A DNA stretch of 64,000 nt from Streptomyces sp. CG1 (GCF_041080625.1 NZ_CP163518.1:2480001-2544000), one strand, 5' to 3'. Counted from the first letter of the stretch, positions 27,365-39,748 are shown. Notes: generated by a model not told the origin, from the sequence alone. Made by a program: numbers and translations.

Positions 27365-28570
27365 TCATTCTCCGGATCGTCCGTCCCCATTCGCTGGGTT
27401 CGCTGCGTCGAGGATGCCGGGCAGCGCCCGGAGGAAGGCACCCGTCTCGGCGTCGCTCAGGTTCAGCGGCGGCATCAGCCGTACGACGTCGGGAGCGGGC
27501 GCGTTCACCAGGAACCCGGCCTCCTGGGCCGCCTGCTGCACCTGCTGCGCGCACGGCCTGGTGAGCACGATACCCAGGAGCAGGCCGGCACCCCGCACAT
27601 AATCGATCAACGGGTGGCCGAGGCCCTCGATTCCCTCACGGAGCTTCTCGCCCTGCCGCTTGACGTTGTCCAGCAGTCCGTCGCCCGCGATGGTGTCGAG
27701 GACGGCAAGTCCGGCGGCGCAGGCGACCGGGTTGCCGCCGAAGGTGGTGCCGTGCTGGCCGGGCTGGAGCAGTTCGGCGGCCCGGCCGAAGGCCACGGTG
27801 GCGCCGAGCGGCAGTCCGCCGCCGAGCTGCTTGGCCAGGGTGACGACATCGGGGAGCACGCCCTCGTGGGCCTGGTACTCGAACCAGGTCCCGGTGCGGC
27901 CGATGCCGGTCTGCACCTCGTCCAGGACCAGCAGGGCGCCGGTGGCGGCGGTGATGGCGCGGGCGGCCTTGAGGTAGCCGGGCGGGGGTACGACCACGCC
28001 GTTCTCGCCCTGGACCGGCTCGATGATCACCAGGGCGGTCTCCTCGGTGACCGCCGCGGCCAGCGCCTGTGCGTCGCCGTAGGGCACATGGGTGACCTCG
28101 GCGGGCAGCGGCCGGAACGGGTCCTGCTTGGCGGGCTGGCCGGTGAGCGCGAGGGCGCCCATCGTACGGCCGTGGAAACCGCCGTCGGTGGCGACCATAT
28201 GGGTGCGCCCGGTGAGCCGGCCGATCTTGAAGGCGGCCTCGTTGGCCTCGGCGCCGGAGTTGCAGAAGAAGACCCTGCCCTCGCGGTCGAAGAGCTGGAG
28301 CAGCCGTTCGGCGAGGGCGACGGTGGGCTCGGCCATGAAGAAGTTGGAGACATGGCCCAGCTGGCCGATCTGCCGGCTGACGGCCTCGACGATCGCCGGG
28401 TGGGCGTGGCCGAGGGCGTTGGTCGCGATGCCGCCGACGAAGTCGTGGTACTCGCGGCCCTCCGCGTCCCACACCTTCACGCCCGCGCCGCGCACGAGGG
28501 GCAGGCGCGGGGTGCCGTAGTTGTTCATGAGCGCGCCCTGCCAGCGCCCGGTCAGCTCCTGGTTGCTCAT
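27365..28570 (-). CDS. argD: Acetylornithine aminotransferase
   Basis: PLP-dependent transamination of N-acetylglutamate semialdehyde to N-acetylornithine. The 401-residue protein has the class-III aminotransferase features: [14 protein letters not shown] near the N-terminus, [15 protein letters not shown] (about 100-114), the Asp in [13 protein letters not shown] (about 220-232), and the PLP Lys in [15 protein letters not shown] (about 245-259). The ATG shares ATGA with the argB stop. It is the fourth gene of the argCJBDR operon. Confidence 0.97.
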   Translation of the reverse strand: MSNQELTGRWQGALMNNYGTPRLPLVRGAGVKVWDAEGREYHDFVGGIATNALGHAHPAIVEAVSRQIGQLGHVSNFFMAEPTVALAERLLQLFDREGRVFFCNSGAEANEAAFKIGRLTGRTHMVATDGGFHGRTMGALALTGQPAKQDPFRPLPAEVTHVPYGDAQALAAAVTEETALVIIEPVQGENGVVVPPPGYLKAARAITAATGALLVLDEVQTGIGRTGTWFEYQAHEGVLPDVVTLAKQLGGGLPLGATVAFGRAAELLQPGQHGTTFGGNPVACAAGLAVLDTIAGDGLLDNVKRQGEKLREGIEGLGHPLIDYVRGAGLLLGIVLTRPCAQQVQQAAQEAGFLVNAPAPDVVRLMPPLNLSDAETGAFLRALPGILDAANPANGDGRSGE

Positions 28571-29465
28571 GACTCCCCCTGTTCGTCGGGCACGACCATC
28601 GTGCCGATGCCTTCGTCGGTGAAGATCTCCAGCAGGATCGAGTGCTGGACCCGGCCGTCGATGACGCGGGCGGTCGTCACGCCGCCTCGCACGGCGTGCA
28701 GGCAGCCCTCCATCTTCGGCACCATGCCGGCGCTCAACTCCGGCAGCAGCTTCTCCAGTTGGGAAGCGGTGAGGCGGCTGATCACCTCGTCGGAGTGCGG
28801 CCAGTCCTCGTAGAGGCCCTCGACGTCGGTGAGGACCATGAGGGTTTCGGCGCCCAGTGCCGCAGCGAGTGCCGCAGCTGCCGTATCAGCATTGACGTTG
28901 TAGACATGTCCGTCATCCTGACTGCGGGCGATCGACGACACGACCGGGATACGGCCGTCGGCCAGCAGCGCCTCGATCGCGCCCGTGTCGATCGCGGTGA
29001 TCTCGCCGACCCGTCCGATGTCGACCCGTTCGCCGTCGATCTCGGGCGTGTGCCTGGTGGCGGTGATGGTGTGCGCGTCCTCGCCGGTCAGGCCGACGGC
29101 GAACGGGCCGTGCTGGTTGAGCAGGCCGACCAGCTCACGCTGCACCTGCCCGGCGAGCACCATCCGTACGACGTCCATGGCGTCCTCGGTGGTGACGCGC
29201 AGGCCCGCCTTGAACTCGCTGACGATACCGTGCCGGTCGAGGGCGGCGCTGATCTGCGGGCCGCCGCCGTGCACGACGACCGGCTTGAGGCCGGCGTGCC
29301 GCAGGAAGACGACGTCCTGGGCGAAGGCGGCCTTCAGGTCCTCGTTCACCATGGCGTTGCCGCCGAACTTGATGACGACGATCTTGCCGTGGTGCCGGGT
29401 CAGCCAGGGCAGCGCCTCGATGAGGATCTGGGCCTTGGGCAGCGCGGTGTGCTTACGCGTGAGGG

Positions 29466-29469
<4 letters not shown>
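28567..29469 (-). CDS. argB: Acetylglutamate kinase
   Basis: Phosphorylates N-acetylglutamate, the committed and usually arginine-inhibited step. The 300-residue amino acid kinase fold shows [11 protein letters not shown] (about 31-41), the substrate loop [11 protein letters not shown] (about 64-74), and [12 protein letters not shown] (about 195-206) for nucleotide binding. The start overlaps the argJ stop by ATGA and the stop overlaps argD, so translation is coupled along the operon. Confidence 0.97.
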
Positions 29470-31681
<2,212 letters not shown>

Positions 31682-31687
31682 CTAGAT

Positions 31688-31722
31688 GGCATGACTATAC
31701 GTATCGCCGCAGTTCTATGCAA
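31688..31722 (-). promoter_or_regulatory. argC promoter with two ARG boxes
   Basis: Minus-strand promoter TTGCAT (31717-31722), 17-bp spacer, TATAGT (31694-31699), start of transcription near 31687. Two ARG-like boxes overlap it: GGCAT-N4-ATACG (31688-31701) and CGCAG-N4-ATGCA (31708-31721), centres 20 bp apart, the same spacing as before argG. Confidence 0.72.
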
Positions 31723-31725
31723 CGA

Positions 31726-32160
31726 CTATGCGGTCGGTTCGGCCTCGGCGCCGGGCAGCATCACCCAGCGGGACACCACGAAGGTCACCGGGATCGCCGC
31801 CGCCGAGGCGAGCAGCGGGGCAAAGCGATGGCCGGCATGCAGGACGTCGACGATCACGTACACGCCGGCCGTCGTGATCAGGAAATTGCTGACGTTCGTC
31901 AGCGGGAACAGCAGGAACTTCCGCCAGGTCGGCCGCGTGCGGTAGGTGAAGCGCGCGTTCAGGAAAAAGGAGCCGACCATGCTGAGCAGAAAGGCGACGG
32001 TGTGCGCGGCCAGGTACGGCAGCCGCGTGAGGAACAACAAGTAGAGGCAGTAATAGGCGGCGGTGTTGATCGCACCGACCATGGCGAACGTGACGATCTG
32101 CCGCTTCAAGGAATGAGGTCTCACCTCGTAGTAGACGCGGTCGGCGCCCTTCCCGATCAC
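31726..32160 (-). CDS. GtrA-family membrane protein, 144 aa
   Basis: Small four-helix membrane protein of the GtrA/DPMS family, whose members help move lipid-linked sugars or act with cell-surface glycosyltransferases. Helices are at about residues 20-42 (IVTFAMVGAINTAAYY), 50-70, 83-104 and 112-131. The GTG at 32160 has only a poor ribosome site; a GTG at 32121 would give a 131-residue protein nearer the usual length. Its stop lies inside the argC upstream region, four bases from the -35 element. No glycosyltransferase is adjacent. Confidence 0.82.
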   Translation of the reverse strand: MIGKGADRVYYEVRPHSLKRQIVTFAMVGAINTAAYYCLYLLFLTRLPYLAAHTVAFLLSMVGSFFLNARFTYRTRPTWRKFLLFPLTNVSNFLITTAGVYVIVDVLHAGHRFAPLLASAAAIPVTFVVSRWVMLPGAEAEPTA

Positions 32161-32202
32161 TCCCGGCTCGCCTTTACGGTGAACCGGCTCTGCGAGCCGC
32201 GT

Positions 32203-32229
32203 CGCGGGCCGCCCGGACAGCGGCCCGCG
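32203..32229 (-). terminator. Hairpin terminator after the arabinofuranosidase remnant
   Basis: A 10-bp perfect stem (CGCGGGCCGC with GCGGCCCGCG) around a 7-nt loop, 14 nt after the pseudogene stop on the minus strand. Confidence 0.7.
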
Positions 32230-32242
32230 GACGGGGACCTTG

Positions 32243-33000
32243 CTACCTCTGCCTGATCCGCAGGAAGGTGATGGAGTTCGCCGGGAAGGTGTACGTGAAC
32301 CGGTCGGCGACTCCGGTGAGGTCGATCGCCGTACGGGCCGCCGAGGACTGGTCGTTGACGACCTTGACGATCAGCTCCCTGGTCCTCGCGTCCCGCGTCA
32401 CGACCTGCCGGAACGGCTCGGCCGGCTTGTCGTCGGTGAAGCCGCCCCACTGCTGCCCGTCGAGACAGAGGGTGACCTGGCGGCCGCGCACCTTGATGTC
32501 GATGGCGTAGGCGCGGCCGGTGTCGACCGAGCCCGGCTTGGAGATCAGCGTGGACTTGCCGCCGTCCACGGCCTGCTCGACCGCGGTCCGGGTGTTGTTC
32601 CAGCCGCCGATGTTCCACCAGTGCCAGTTGCTCGTGTCCTTGACGCCGAAGGCGACGAGGAAGCCCTCCTTTCCGTCCTGCAGGGTGACGGTGAGCGTGG
32701 TGCCGGCCTCGGCGCGTGTCCACACCGAGAAGTCGCACTTCTTGCCGTCCTGGACGGCGATGCCGGTGTTGTAACCGGAGTTGGTGACCGACGAACCGGC
32801 ACCCGGGGAGAGCCGGCATCCAGGGAGAGGTAGTCGCGGTTGCGGTCGTTGAGGCGGCCGGAGTCGTTCACGACCTGTGCGGTGCCGGAGACCGTCCAGG
32901 CGGTCAGCAGGGTGTACATCGACTTGCCGATCGTGGGCCCGTAGGCCGAGGGGTCGACGGTGATCGCGTAATCCCTGGCGTCTTCGACGTGGGCGTCCTC
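32243..33000 (-). pseudogene. Remnant of a secreted alpha-L-arabinofuranosidase (GH51-like)
   Basis: Pieces of a gene whose intact relatives encode about 830 residues are fused here into some 750 bp. Reading order: AEDAHVEDARDYAITVDPSA (start of the mature enzyme), IGKSMY joined straight to TLLTAWTVSGTAQVV, then GSSVTNSGYNTGIAVQDGKK in another frame, then LTVTLQDGK joined to EGFLVAFGVKD, and an intact end FTYTFPANSITFLRIRQR. The whole catalytic barrel is missing. A 17-bp imperfect tandem duplication (32796-32812 and 32813-32829) causes the frame change; removing it restores YLSPGAGSSV. The second join shares Gly-Lys on both sides, suggesting deletion at short homology. Family comparison is from memory. 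Confidence 0.8.
32796..32829 (-). repeat. 17-bp imperfect tandem duplication in the arabinofuranosidase remnant
   Basis: Adjacent 17-mers on the minus strand, CTCTCCCTGGATGCCGG and CTCTCCCCGGGTGCCGG, differ at two positions. The 17-bp length shifts the frame. Confidence 0.75.
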
Positions 33001-33037
33001 GGCGGGGGCGGGGAGCGCGGGGAGCGCGGCGCAGATG

Positions 33038-33072
33038 GTTCGAAATATCAGATAATGGTCAGCATTTCGAAC
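33038..33072. promoter_or_regulatory. Inverted-repeat operator candidate upstream of the arabinofuranosidase remnant
   Basis: Perfect 9-bp arms GTTCGAAAT and ATTTCGAAC are separated by 17 bp. AT-rich and symmetric in a GC-rich genome, it looks like a sugar-repressor site kept although the gene is broken. It might alternatively serve the divergent gene at 33138. Confidence 0.45.
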
Positions 33073-33137
33073 GCGCGGCAAGAGGAGGGGTATGTACACG
33101 TCAATGGGGCGAACGGCGTGACCCGTAAGCTCGACGC

Positions 33138-33590
33138 ATGGATGGGCAGCCGCGGTACTGGCCGGTCGCCGACGTCCTGGCGTATCTGGCCGGACGCTGG
33201 CACGTCGAGCGGAGCGTGCGGGATCTGGCGAGCGGGGATGGCGGGAGCTTCTCGGGGGCGACCCGCTTCAGCGCGCTGGCGGGCGGCGGGCTGCTGCACG
33301 AGGAGTCCGGCATGTTCACCTGGCAGGGCGCGGCGCGGCCCGCGACGCGGACGCTGCGGTTTCTGCCGGGGTCCGCTCCGGGCACGGCGGATGTGCGGTT
33401 CGCGGACGGGCGGCCCTTCCACGCGCTGGACCTGACCTCGGGGCGATACGTCGCCGACCACCCCTGCGCGGCCGACCTCTACCGGGGCGAGTTCACCGTC
33501 CGGGACGCCGGCCACTGGCGCTCGGTATGGCGGGTCGGCGGCCCGGCCAAGGATCTGGTGCTGACCACGGACTACGAGCGCGAGGACTGA
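33138..33590 (+). CDS. DUF6314-type protein, 150 aa
   Basis: Cytosolic hypothetical protein of a conserved actinobacterial family, probably a lipocalin-like beta barrel. Characteristic stretches are LAYLAGRWHVERSVRDL (about 14-30), GGLLHEESGMFTWQG (about 50-64), and FHALDLTSGRYVADHPCAADLYRGE (marked by HPCAADLYRGEF, about 107-118) with TTDYERED at the end. No catalytic motif is known to me. The ATG has no clear ribosome site. It runs convergently into the next gene, overlapping its 3' end by 19 bp. Confidence 0.8.
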   Translation: MDGQPRYWPVADVLAYLAGRWHVERSVRDLASGDGGSFSGATRFSALAGGGLLHEESGMFTWQGAARPATRTLRFLPGSAPGTADVRFADGRPFHALDLTSGRYVADHPCAADLYRGEFTVRDAGHWRSVWRVGGPAKDLVLTTDYERED

Positions 33591-34165
33591 GCCGAGCCAC
33601 CGTCGAGGCGGAGGTTCCAGCGGCCCGCTCGGCCGGTGACGGTGGACATGGACAGCGGGCGCACGTCGATGTTCCAGTACGTGCTGGGCGGCGCCTTCAG
33701 GGCGTAGACCAGGGCCGCGCGGATCACGGCGGGCTCGGCGACGGCGACGATCCGGCCGCCGTCCTCCGCCGGCCGGGTGTCCAGCCAGCCGCCGACCCGG
33801 GAGATGAAGGCCAGCAGGGACTCCCCGCCGTGCGGGGTGGCGCGCGGGTCGGCGAGCCAGGCGTCCACCGCTTCCGGCTCGCGGGCCATCGCCTCGCCCA
33901 GCGTCAGCCCGCGCCAGCGGCCCATGTCGCAGTCCCGCAGCGCCAGTTGGACCAGCGGGGCATACCCCAGCGCCTCGCCGGTGGCCCGGCTGCGCGGGGT
34001 CGGCGAGCAGTAGCGCAGCTCGGCGGCGGCCAGCGGCAGCAGGTCCCCGGCGGCACGCTGCACCTCGTCCCAGCCGGCCCGGTCCAGCGGCCGGTCGTCC
34101 TCGAAGCGCTCGGCGAGCAGCGGGGCGCTGCGCGCGGCCGCGACGAACGTCACCCTCAGTGGCAT
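33572..34165 (-). CDS. Histidine-phosphatase-fold protein with lost catalytic histidines, 197 aa
   Basis: Looks like a phosphoglycerate-mutase/acid-phosphatase-superfamily member. The second Arg site (YCSPTPRSRATGEAL, about 52-66) and the acidic HGGESLLAFISRVGGWLD region (about 112-129) are kept. The N-terminal RHG motif, which holds the phosphorylated His, is replaced by FVAAARSAP (7-15), and the C-terminal His is replaced by Glu in VAVAEPAVIRAAL. The protein is therefore probably not a phosphatase and may have a binding role. No signal peptide. It overlaps the DUF6314 gene tail to tail. Confidence 0.78.
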   Translation of the reverse strand: MPLRVTFVAAARSAPLLAERFEDDRPLDRAGWDEVQRAAGDLLPLAAAELRYCSPTPRSRATGEALGYAPLVQLALRDCDMGRWRGLTLGEAMAREPEAVDAWLADPRATPHGGESLLAFISRVGGWLDTRPAEDGGRIVAVAEPAVIRAALVYALKAPPSTYWNIDVRPLSMSTVTGRAGRWNLRLDGGSAQSSRS

Positions 34166-34238
34166 GCGGTGATGGTGTGCCGCGCGTGAGGGCAGGTCAA
34201 GGGGTGACCCCTGTGAGCTACGACGGGTAAGCGGCTGC

Positions 34239-34676
34239 TTACCCGAAGAGGTGGATCATCCACTGGTCGGGGCGGTCCAGCGGCCGGAAGCCCACCTTCT
34301 CGTACACCCCGTGCGCATCCTCGGTGGCGAGCAGCATGCGGCGCAGTCCGTACGGCCTCAGGTGGTCGCGGATGCTTCCGACGAAGGCCGTGCCGACGCC
34401 CTTGCCGCGCACCGAAGGGTCCACGTACACATCGGCGAGCCAGGCGAACAGGGCCTGGTCGGTGACCACGCGCGCGTACGCCACCTGCTCCCCGGAGGCC
34501 GCCTCGTACACCCCGAAGTTGAGCGAGGACGCCATCGCGCGCTCGTGCTGCTCGCGGGGCCGGCCGATCGCCCAGTAGGCGTCGGCCGACAGCCAGCCGT
34601 GGACGCGGTCCACGTCGACGCGAGCCGTGTCGGCGGAGAACTCATAACCGTCGGGGAGGGTGGGCGTCTCGCTCAT
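34239..34676 (-). CDS. GNAT-family N-acetyltransferase, 145 aa
   Basis: Acetyl-CoA-dependent acetyltransferase of unknown substrate, cytosolic. The acetyl-CoA site is VYVDPSVRGKGVGTAFV (about 83-99) and the C-terminal motif B is ATEDAHGVYEKVGFRPLDRP (about 117-136). The ATG at 34676 has GAGG 9 nt upstream. It stands alone between the phosphatase-like gene and the MocR regulator, about 70 and 160 bp from each. Confidence 0.88.
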   Translation of the reverse strand: MSETPTLPDGYEFSADTARVDVDRVHGWLSADAYWAIGRPREQHERAMASSLNFGVYEAASGEQVAYARVVTDQALFAWLADVYVDPSVRGKGVGTAFVGSIRDHLRPYGLRRMLLATEDAHGVYEKVGFRPLDRPDQWMIHLFG

Positions 34677-34839
34677 GGTCCGGATCCTCACAGGCCCCGG
34701 GCATGGGCGTCGAATCGTTTTGCCCTGCCCGCCATGCACCATGCCGGGCAGGGACGTTGTCAGGGGCGGCCGGCATCCCGCACCCCCGCCACCTTCGCGC
34801 CCGCCCACCGAGTTCCGGCTGCGCGCTGGTGACGCTGCC

Positions 34840-36271
34840 CTAAAGCACCTCGTGACAGGCGGCCCGCAGCCGCCGTACGCCCTCCGTGATCTCCCCGGTC
34901 CCGGCGACCGCGGCGAAGCTCAGCCGCAGGTGGGCGGCGGGGGGCTCGGCGCTGAAGTAGGGGCGGCCGGGGGTGAGGGCGACGCCGGCGCGGAGGGCGG
35001 CCGCGGTCAGGGCGGTCTCCTCGGTGCCGTCGGGGAGGCGGAGCCAGAGGTGGTAGCCACCGGACGGGATGTGTGGCAGGGCGAGTTCGGGAAGGTGGCG
35101 GGCGAGTTCGGTCGTCATGGTGTCGCGGCGGGTCTTCAGCTCGGCCGACAGGGCCCGCAGATGGCGGGGCCAGGCCGGGGAGCCGACGAGTTCCAGGGCG
35201 GCCTCCTGGAGGGGGCGGGAGACGAAGAAGCTGTCCACGACCTGGATGGCGCGCAGGCGTTCCAGCACGGGTCCGCGCGCGGCCAGCGCGGCCACCCGGA
35301 AGCTGGGCGAGGTCGCCTTGGTGAGCGAGCCGACGTGGACGACGACGCCGTCGGGGTCGTCGGCGGCCAGTGTGCGGGGCAGCGGGCCCGCGTCGGCGTG
35401 CACGAGACGTCGTACGTAGTCGTCCTCGATGACGAACGCGCCCGCGGCGCGGGCGATGCGCAGCACCTCGGCGCGGCGGTCGGGGGCGAGGACCGCGCCG
35501 GTCGGGTTCTGGAACAGGGGCTGGCAGACGAACACCCGGGCGCCGGTGGCCCGGAAGGCGTCGGCGAGCAGGTCGGGCCGTACGCCGTCACGGTCGACCG
35601 GCACCGGGACCGGGCGCAGGCCGGCCGAGCGGGCCAGGGCCAGCATGCCCGGGTAGGTGGGCGACTCCACGAGGGCCTGGGCGCCGGGCGGCGCGAGTGC
35701 CCTCAGAGCCGTGGCCAGCGCTGACTGCCCGCCGGCGGCGATCAGTACCTCCGCGGCCGTGACGGCGCCGCCGATGTCGCGCGCGAACCACTCCCGCAGC
35801 TCCGGCAGTCCCTCCAGCGGGGGCCTGCCCCAGGCGCCGGGGCGGCGGCCGGCGCGGGCCAGGGCGGCGGCCATCGCCCGCTCGGGCTGCAGAGAGGGGT
35901 GGGGGTAACCGCCGTTGAACTCCAGCACGCCCGGGGGCGGTGCGGCGAGGCAGATCGTGACGCCGGAGGCATCCACCGTGCGCGGGACGAGGTCGGCGGC
36001 GCCGTCGGCACTCAGCGCGACCTCCTGCCAGGAGGTGTCCCCGGCGGGCTCCGCGGCGGTACGCGGCCGGGCCCGGAAGGCACCGGCGCCGGGCCGGGTG
36101 ACCACCAGCCCCTCGGCGGCCAGCTGGGCGAGGGCACGCGAGACGGTCACCGGACTCACACGGAACCGCTCGACCAGTGCCCGGCTCGACGGGAGCTTTC
36201 CACCCGGAGAGTAGCGGTCCAGATCTCTGCGGAGCTCTTCTGCCAGTTCACTGACACTGCTACGCTGGTTC

Positions 36272-36273
<2 letters not shown>
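34840..36273 (-). CDS. MocR/PdxR-type GntR regulator with aminotransferase domain, 477 aa
   Basis: PLP-binding transcription factor. An N-terminal GntR winged helix (KLPSSRALVERFRVSPVTVS, about 26-45) is joined to a fold-I aminotransferase domain (about 100-477), with LFQNPTGAVL (about 254-263), EDDYVRRL (about 284) and the PLP Lys in VGSLTKATSPSFRV (about 315-328). Such proteins sense amino acids or PLP and control neighbouring transporters. The ATG overlaps, on the other strand, the start codon of the EamA exporter gene, the obvious target. A TACTCT -10 lies 8 nt before the ATG. Confidence 0.9.
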
Positions 36274-37183
<910 letters not shown>

Positions 37184-37201
37184 GCATGAGGAGGGCCTGA
37201 C

Positions 37202-37399
37202 ATGCGTGCCAAAAAGGGCGACAAGCTGGTGCGGCACGGCAGGGTGGTCGGCGAGCACGACCATGTCGTGGAAGTCGTCGAAGTACTCGGTCCCGAGGGG
37301 AACCCGCCCTATCGTGTCCGAGCCGAGGACGGGCACGAGACGATCATGTCCCCGGGTCCCGACTGCCTCGTAGATCACAGGAAAGAACACCAGCGGTAG
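37202..37399 (+). CDS. DUF1918 protein, 65 aa
   Basis: Small actinobacterial protein of unknown role with an SH3-like barrel: KGDKLVRHGRVVGEHDHVVEV (about 5-25, marked by GDKLVRHGRVVG), a Pro-rich turn GPEGNPPYRVRAEDGHE and the end SPGPDCLVDH. The ATG has GAGGAGG 7 nt upstream. It is cotranscribed with the EamA exporter and ends 1 bp from the convergent GHL10 gene. Confidence 0.88.
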   Translation: MRAKKGDKLVRHGRVVGEHDHVVEVVEVLGPEGNPPYRVRAEDGHETIMSPGPDCLVDHRKEHQR

Positions 37400-37400
37400 C

Positions 37401-38633
37401 TCACCGCGGAGGTTTCGCCGATCGGCCGTAGTGATCGGCGATCACGCGTGACATCGCCCCGATCGGATCGGCCGCCACGTCCTTGGCGGCGAAGAACACA
37501 TGCCCGCGCACCTGCGGGTGCCGGGCGGCGAGGGTGAGGTGCCGGGACAGCTCGGCCGGGTCGTGCCAGGCCGAGGGCTGCCCGGCCGCCCCCGCCTTGT
37601 ACAGAGCCTCGCCGATGTACAGCCGTGTCCTGCTGCCCTTGGCGACGTCCGCCCACCAGTCGACGAGCTTGGCGTAGTCGGCGGCCGCGAAGCCGATGTT
37701 CCAGTAAAGCTGCGGGACGACGTAGTCGATCCAGTGGTGGCGCACCCAGGTACGGGTGTCCGCGTGCAGATCGTCGTACGTCTGCACGCCCGCCCGCGTG
37801 TCCGAGCCGCGCGGGTCGCGCGAGGCGTTGCGCCACACCCCGAAGGGGCTGATCCCGAACCGGGTGCCGGGCCGGACCCGTCTGATGCCGGCCGCCATCT
37901 CCCTGACCAGCTTGTTGATGTTGTCCCGCCGCCACGCGGCCCGGCTGTCGAAGGCGCCGCCGTAGCGGTCGTACGCCTCGTCGTCGTCGAAGGTCTGCCC
38001 GGCGACCGGGTACGGGTAGAAGTAGTCGTCGAAGTGGACGCCGTCGACGGGGTACTTGGCGACCGCGTCGAGCATCGCCCGCTGGACGAAGGCGCGGACC
38101 TGGGGCAGGCCGGGGTTGTAGTAGAGCTTCCCGCCGTACGGCACGGCCCAGTCGCGGTGCTTGCGGGCCGGGTGCGCGGGGGCGAGCCGGCCGGGGTCGG
38201 TGTGGTTGGCGATCCGGTACGGATTGAACCAGGCATGCAGCCGCAGGCCCCGGGCGTGGGCCTCCCTCACCGCGGTGCCCAGCGGGTCCCAGCCGGGGCT
38301 GCGGCCCTGGGTGCCGGTGAGGTACTCGGACCAGGGCTCGTACGGTGACGGCCACAGGGCGTCGGCGGTGGGCCGTACCTGGAACATCACCGTGTTGAGA
38401 CGGCGGCGGGCCGCCGTGTCGAGCAGGGTGATCAGTTCCCTGCGCTGCGCGGCCGCCGGCAGGCCGCGCTGGGACGGCCAGTCCCGGTTGGACACCGTGA
38501 CGAGCCACACGCCCCGCATCCCGGCGGCCGCGTGGGGCCGGCGATCCGCTGCCGCCGCCGCGCTCGGCGCCGTGGCCAGCGTGGACAGCGCCGCCAACGT
38601 GAAGGCCCGTCGTGACAGTTGCCCCATCCGCAC
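37401..38633 (-). CDS. Exported glycosyl hydrolase-like protein (GHL10/DUF187), 410 aa
   Basis: Tat-exported TIM-barrel protein of the GHL10 family, related to glycoside hydrolases; some relatives cleave cell-wall polysaccharides. The signal has SRRAFTLAALSTLA (about 7-20) and an Ala-rich cleavage site. Conserved blocks are MRGVWLVTVSNRDWPSQ (about 39-55), MFQVRPTADALWPSPYEPWS (about 83-102), the barrel-edge VDGVHFDDYFYPYPV (about 197-211) and the pair YVVPQLYWN. The Asp-Asp in HFDDYFY is the likely catalytic site. It is convergent with DUF1918 and alone in its unit. Confidence 0.88.
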   Translation of the reverse strand: MRMGQLSRRAFTLAALSTLATAPSAAAAADRRPHAAAGMRGVWLVTVSNRDWPSQRGLPAAAQRRELITLLDTAARRRLNTVMFQVRPTADALWPSPYEPWSEYLTGTQGRSPGWDPLGTAVREAHARGLRLHAWFNPYRIANHTDPGRLAPAHPARKHRDWAVPYGGKLYYNPGLPQVRAFVQRAMLDAVAKYPVDGVHFDDYFYPYPVAGQTFDDDEAYDRYGGAFDSRAAWRRDNINKLVREMAAGIRRVRPGTRFGISPFGVWRNASRDPRGSDTRAGVQTYDDLHADTRTWVRHHWIDYVVPQLYWNIGFAAADYAKLVDWWADVAKGSRTRLYIGEALYKAGAAGQPSAWHDPAELSRHLTLAARHPQVRGHVFFAAKDVAADPIGAMSRVIADHYGRSAKPPR

Positions 38634-38798
38634 ACCCCCATACGCTCCGGATCCGCTCCGTCACGGATCGTTTCGCGCCCCAGGATGCCCCCACCCGGAC
38701 GATCGATCATCGATACTTGACGGTAACGTGCACGTTCGGAGCAGGCACCGAACCCGGGGGTCCTGCCAGCGAGCCGGAGAACCAGCGAAGGGGTCGAT

Positions 38799-39674
38799 GT
38801 GACAGGCTTCCCATCGGGAGATATTGCGCGCGTCGGAATCGTGGGCTGTGGCCAGATGGGCGCGGGCATCGCCGAGGTGTGCGCCCGCGCGGGGCTGGAC
38901 GTGAAGGTCGCCGAGACCACCGGCGAGGCCCTGGAGATCGGCCGTACCCGGCTGTCCAACTCCCTGTCCAAGGCAGCCGAGCGCGGGAAGATCACCGAGG
39001 AGGAGCGGGACGAGACGCAGGCGCGGCTGAGCTTCACCACGGACCTCGGCGAGTTCGCCGACTGCGATCTGGTGATCGAGGCCGTCGTGGAGAGCGAGCC
39101 GGTGAAGACGGAGATCTTCCAGGTGCTCGACCAGGTGGTGACCCGCCCGGACGCGATCCTCGCCTCCAACACCTCCTCGATCCCGCTGGTGAAGCTGGCG
39201 GTCGCCACCTCCCGCCCGGACCACGTGGTCGGCATCCACTTCTTCAACCCCGCCCCGGTGCAGAGCCTGGTCGAACTGATCCCGGCGCTCACCACGTCCG
39301 AGGGCACCCTCAGCCGCGCCCAGGTCTTCGCCGAGAAGGTGCTCGGCAAGCACGCCATCCGCGCCCAGGACCGCTCCGGTTTCGTGGTCAACGCGCTGCT
39401 CGTGCCCTATCTGCTGTCCGCGATCCGGATGTTCGAGTCGGGCATCGCGAGCCGCGAGGACATCGACAACGGCATGGAGATGGGCTGCGCCCACCCGATG
39501 GGCCCGCTGAAGCTGTCCGACCTGATCGGCCTGGACACCATCGTCTCCATCGCCAACTCGATGTACGCCGAGTACAAGGAGCCGCTGTACGCCGCTCCCC
39601 CGCTGCTCCAGCGCATGGTCGAGGCGGGCCGGCTGGGCCGGAAGACCGGCTCGGGCTTCTACACCTACGCCTGA
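38799..39674 (+). CDS. 3-hydroxybutyryl-CoA dehydrogenase
   Basis: NAD(P)-dependent oxidation of 3-hydroxyacyl-CoA or reduction of acetoacetyl-CoA, cytosolic. The 291-residue protein has the Rossmann motif VGIVGCGQMGAGIAEVCARAG (marked by GCGQMGAG, about 15-22), catalytic His in VGIHFFNPAP (about 143-152), SNTSSIPL (about 123-130) and HPMGPLKLSDLIGLDT near the end. The GTG follows AAGGGG at 5-nt spacing. It could act in fatty acid oxidation, PHB or the butyryl-CoA supply for polyketides. A strong terminator follows. Confidence 0.94.
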   Translation: MTGFPSGDIARVGIVGCGQMGAGIAEVCARAGLDVKVAETTGEALEIGRTRLSNSLSKAAERGKITEEERDETQARLSFTTDLGEFADCDLVIEAVVESEPVKTEIFQVLDQVVTRPDAILASNTSSIPLVKLAVATSRPDHVVGIHFFNPAPVQSLVELIPALTTSEGTLSRAQVFAEKVLGKHAIRAQDRSGFVVNALLVPYLLSAIRMFESGIASREDIDNGMEMGCAHPMGPLKLSDLIGLDTIVSIANSMYAEYKEPLYAAPPLLQRMVEAGRLGRKTGSGFYTYA

Positions 39675-39718
39675 TCGGCTTCTCCGCCTCCGGCTGATGA
39701 CACAGAGCTACGACTTAC

Positions 39719-39748
39719 GGGCCCGGCACCGCACTCGGTGCCGGGCCC
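39719..39748 (+). terminator. Intrinsic terminator
   Basis: A 12-bp perfect stem GGGCCCGGCACC/GGTGCCGGGCCC with a 6-nt loop, followed by ATCTGTTTC. It lies 45 nt after the hydroxybutyryl-CoA dehydrogenase stop. Confidence 0.85.
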
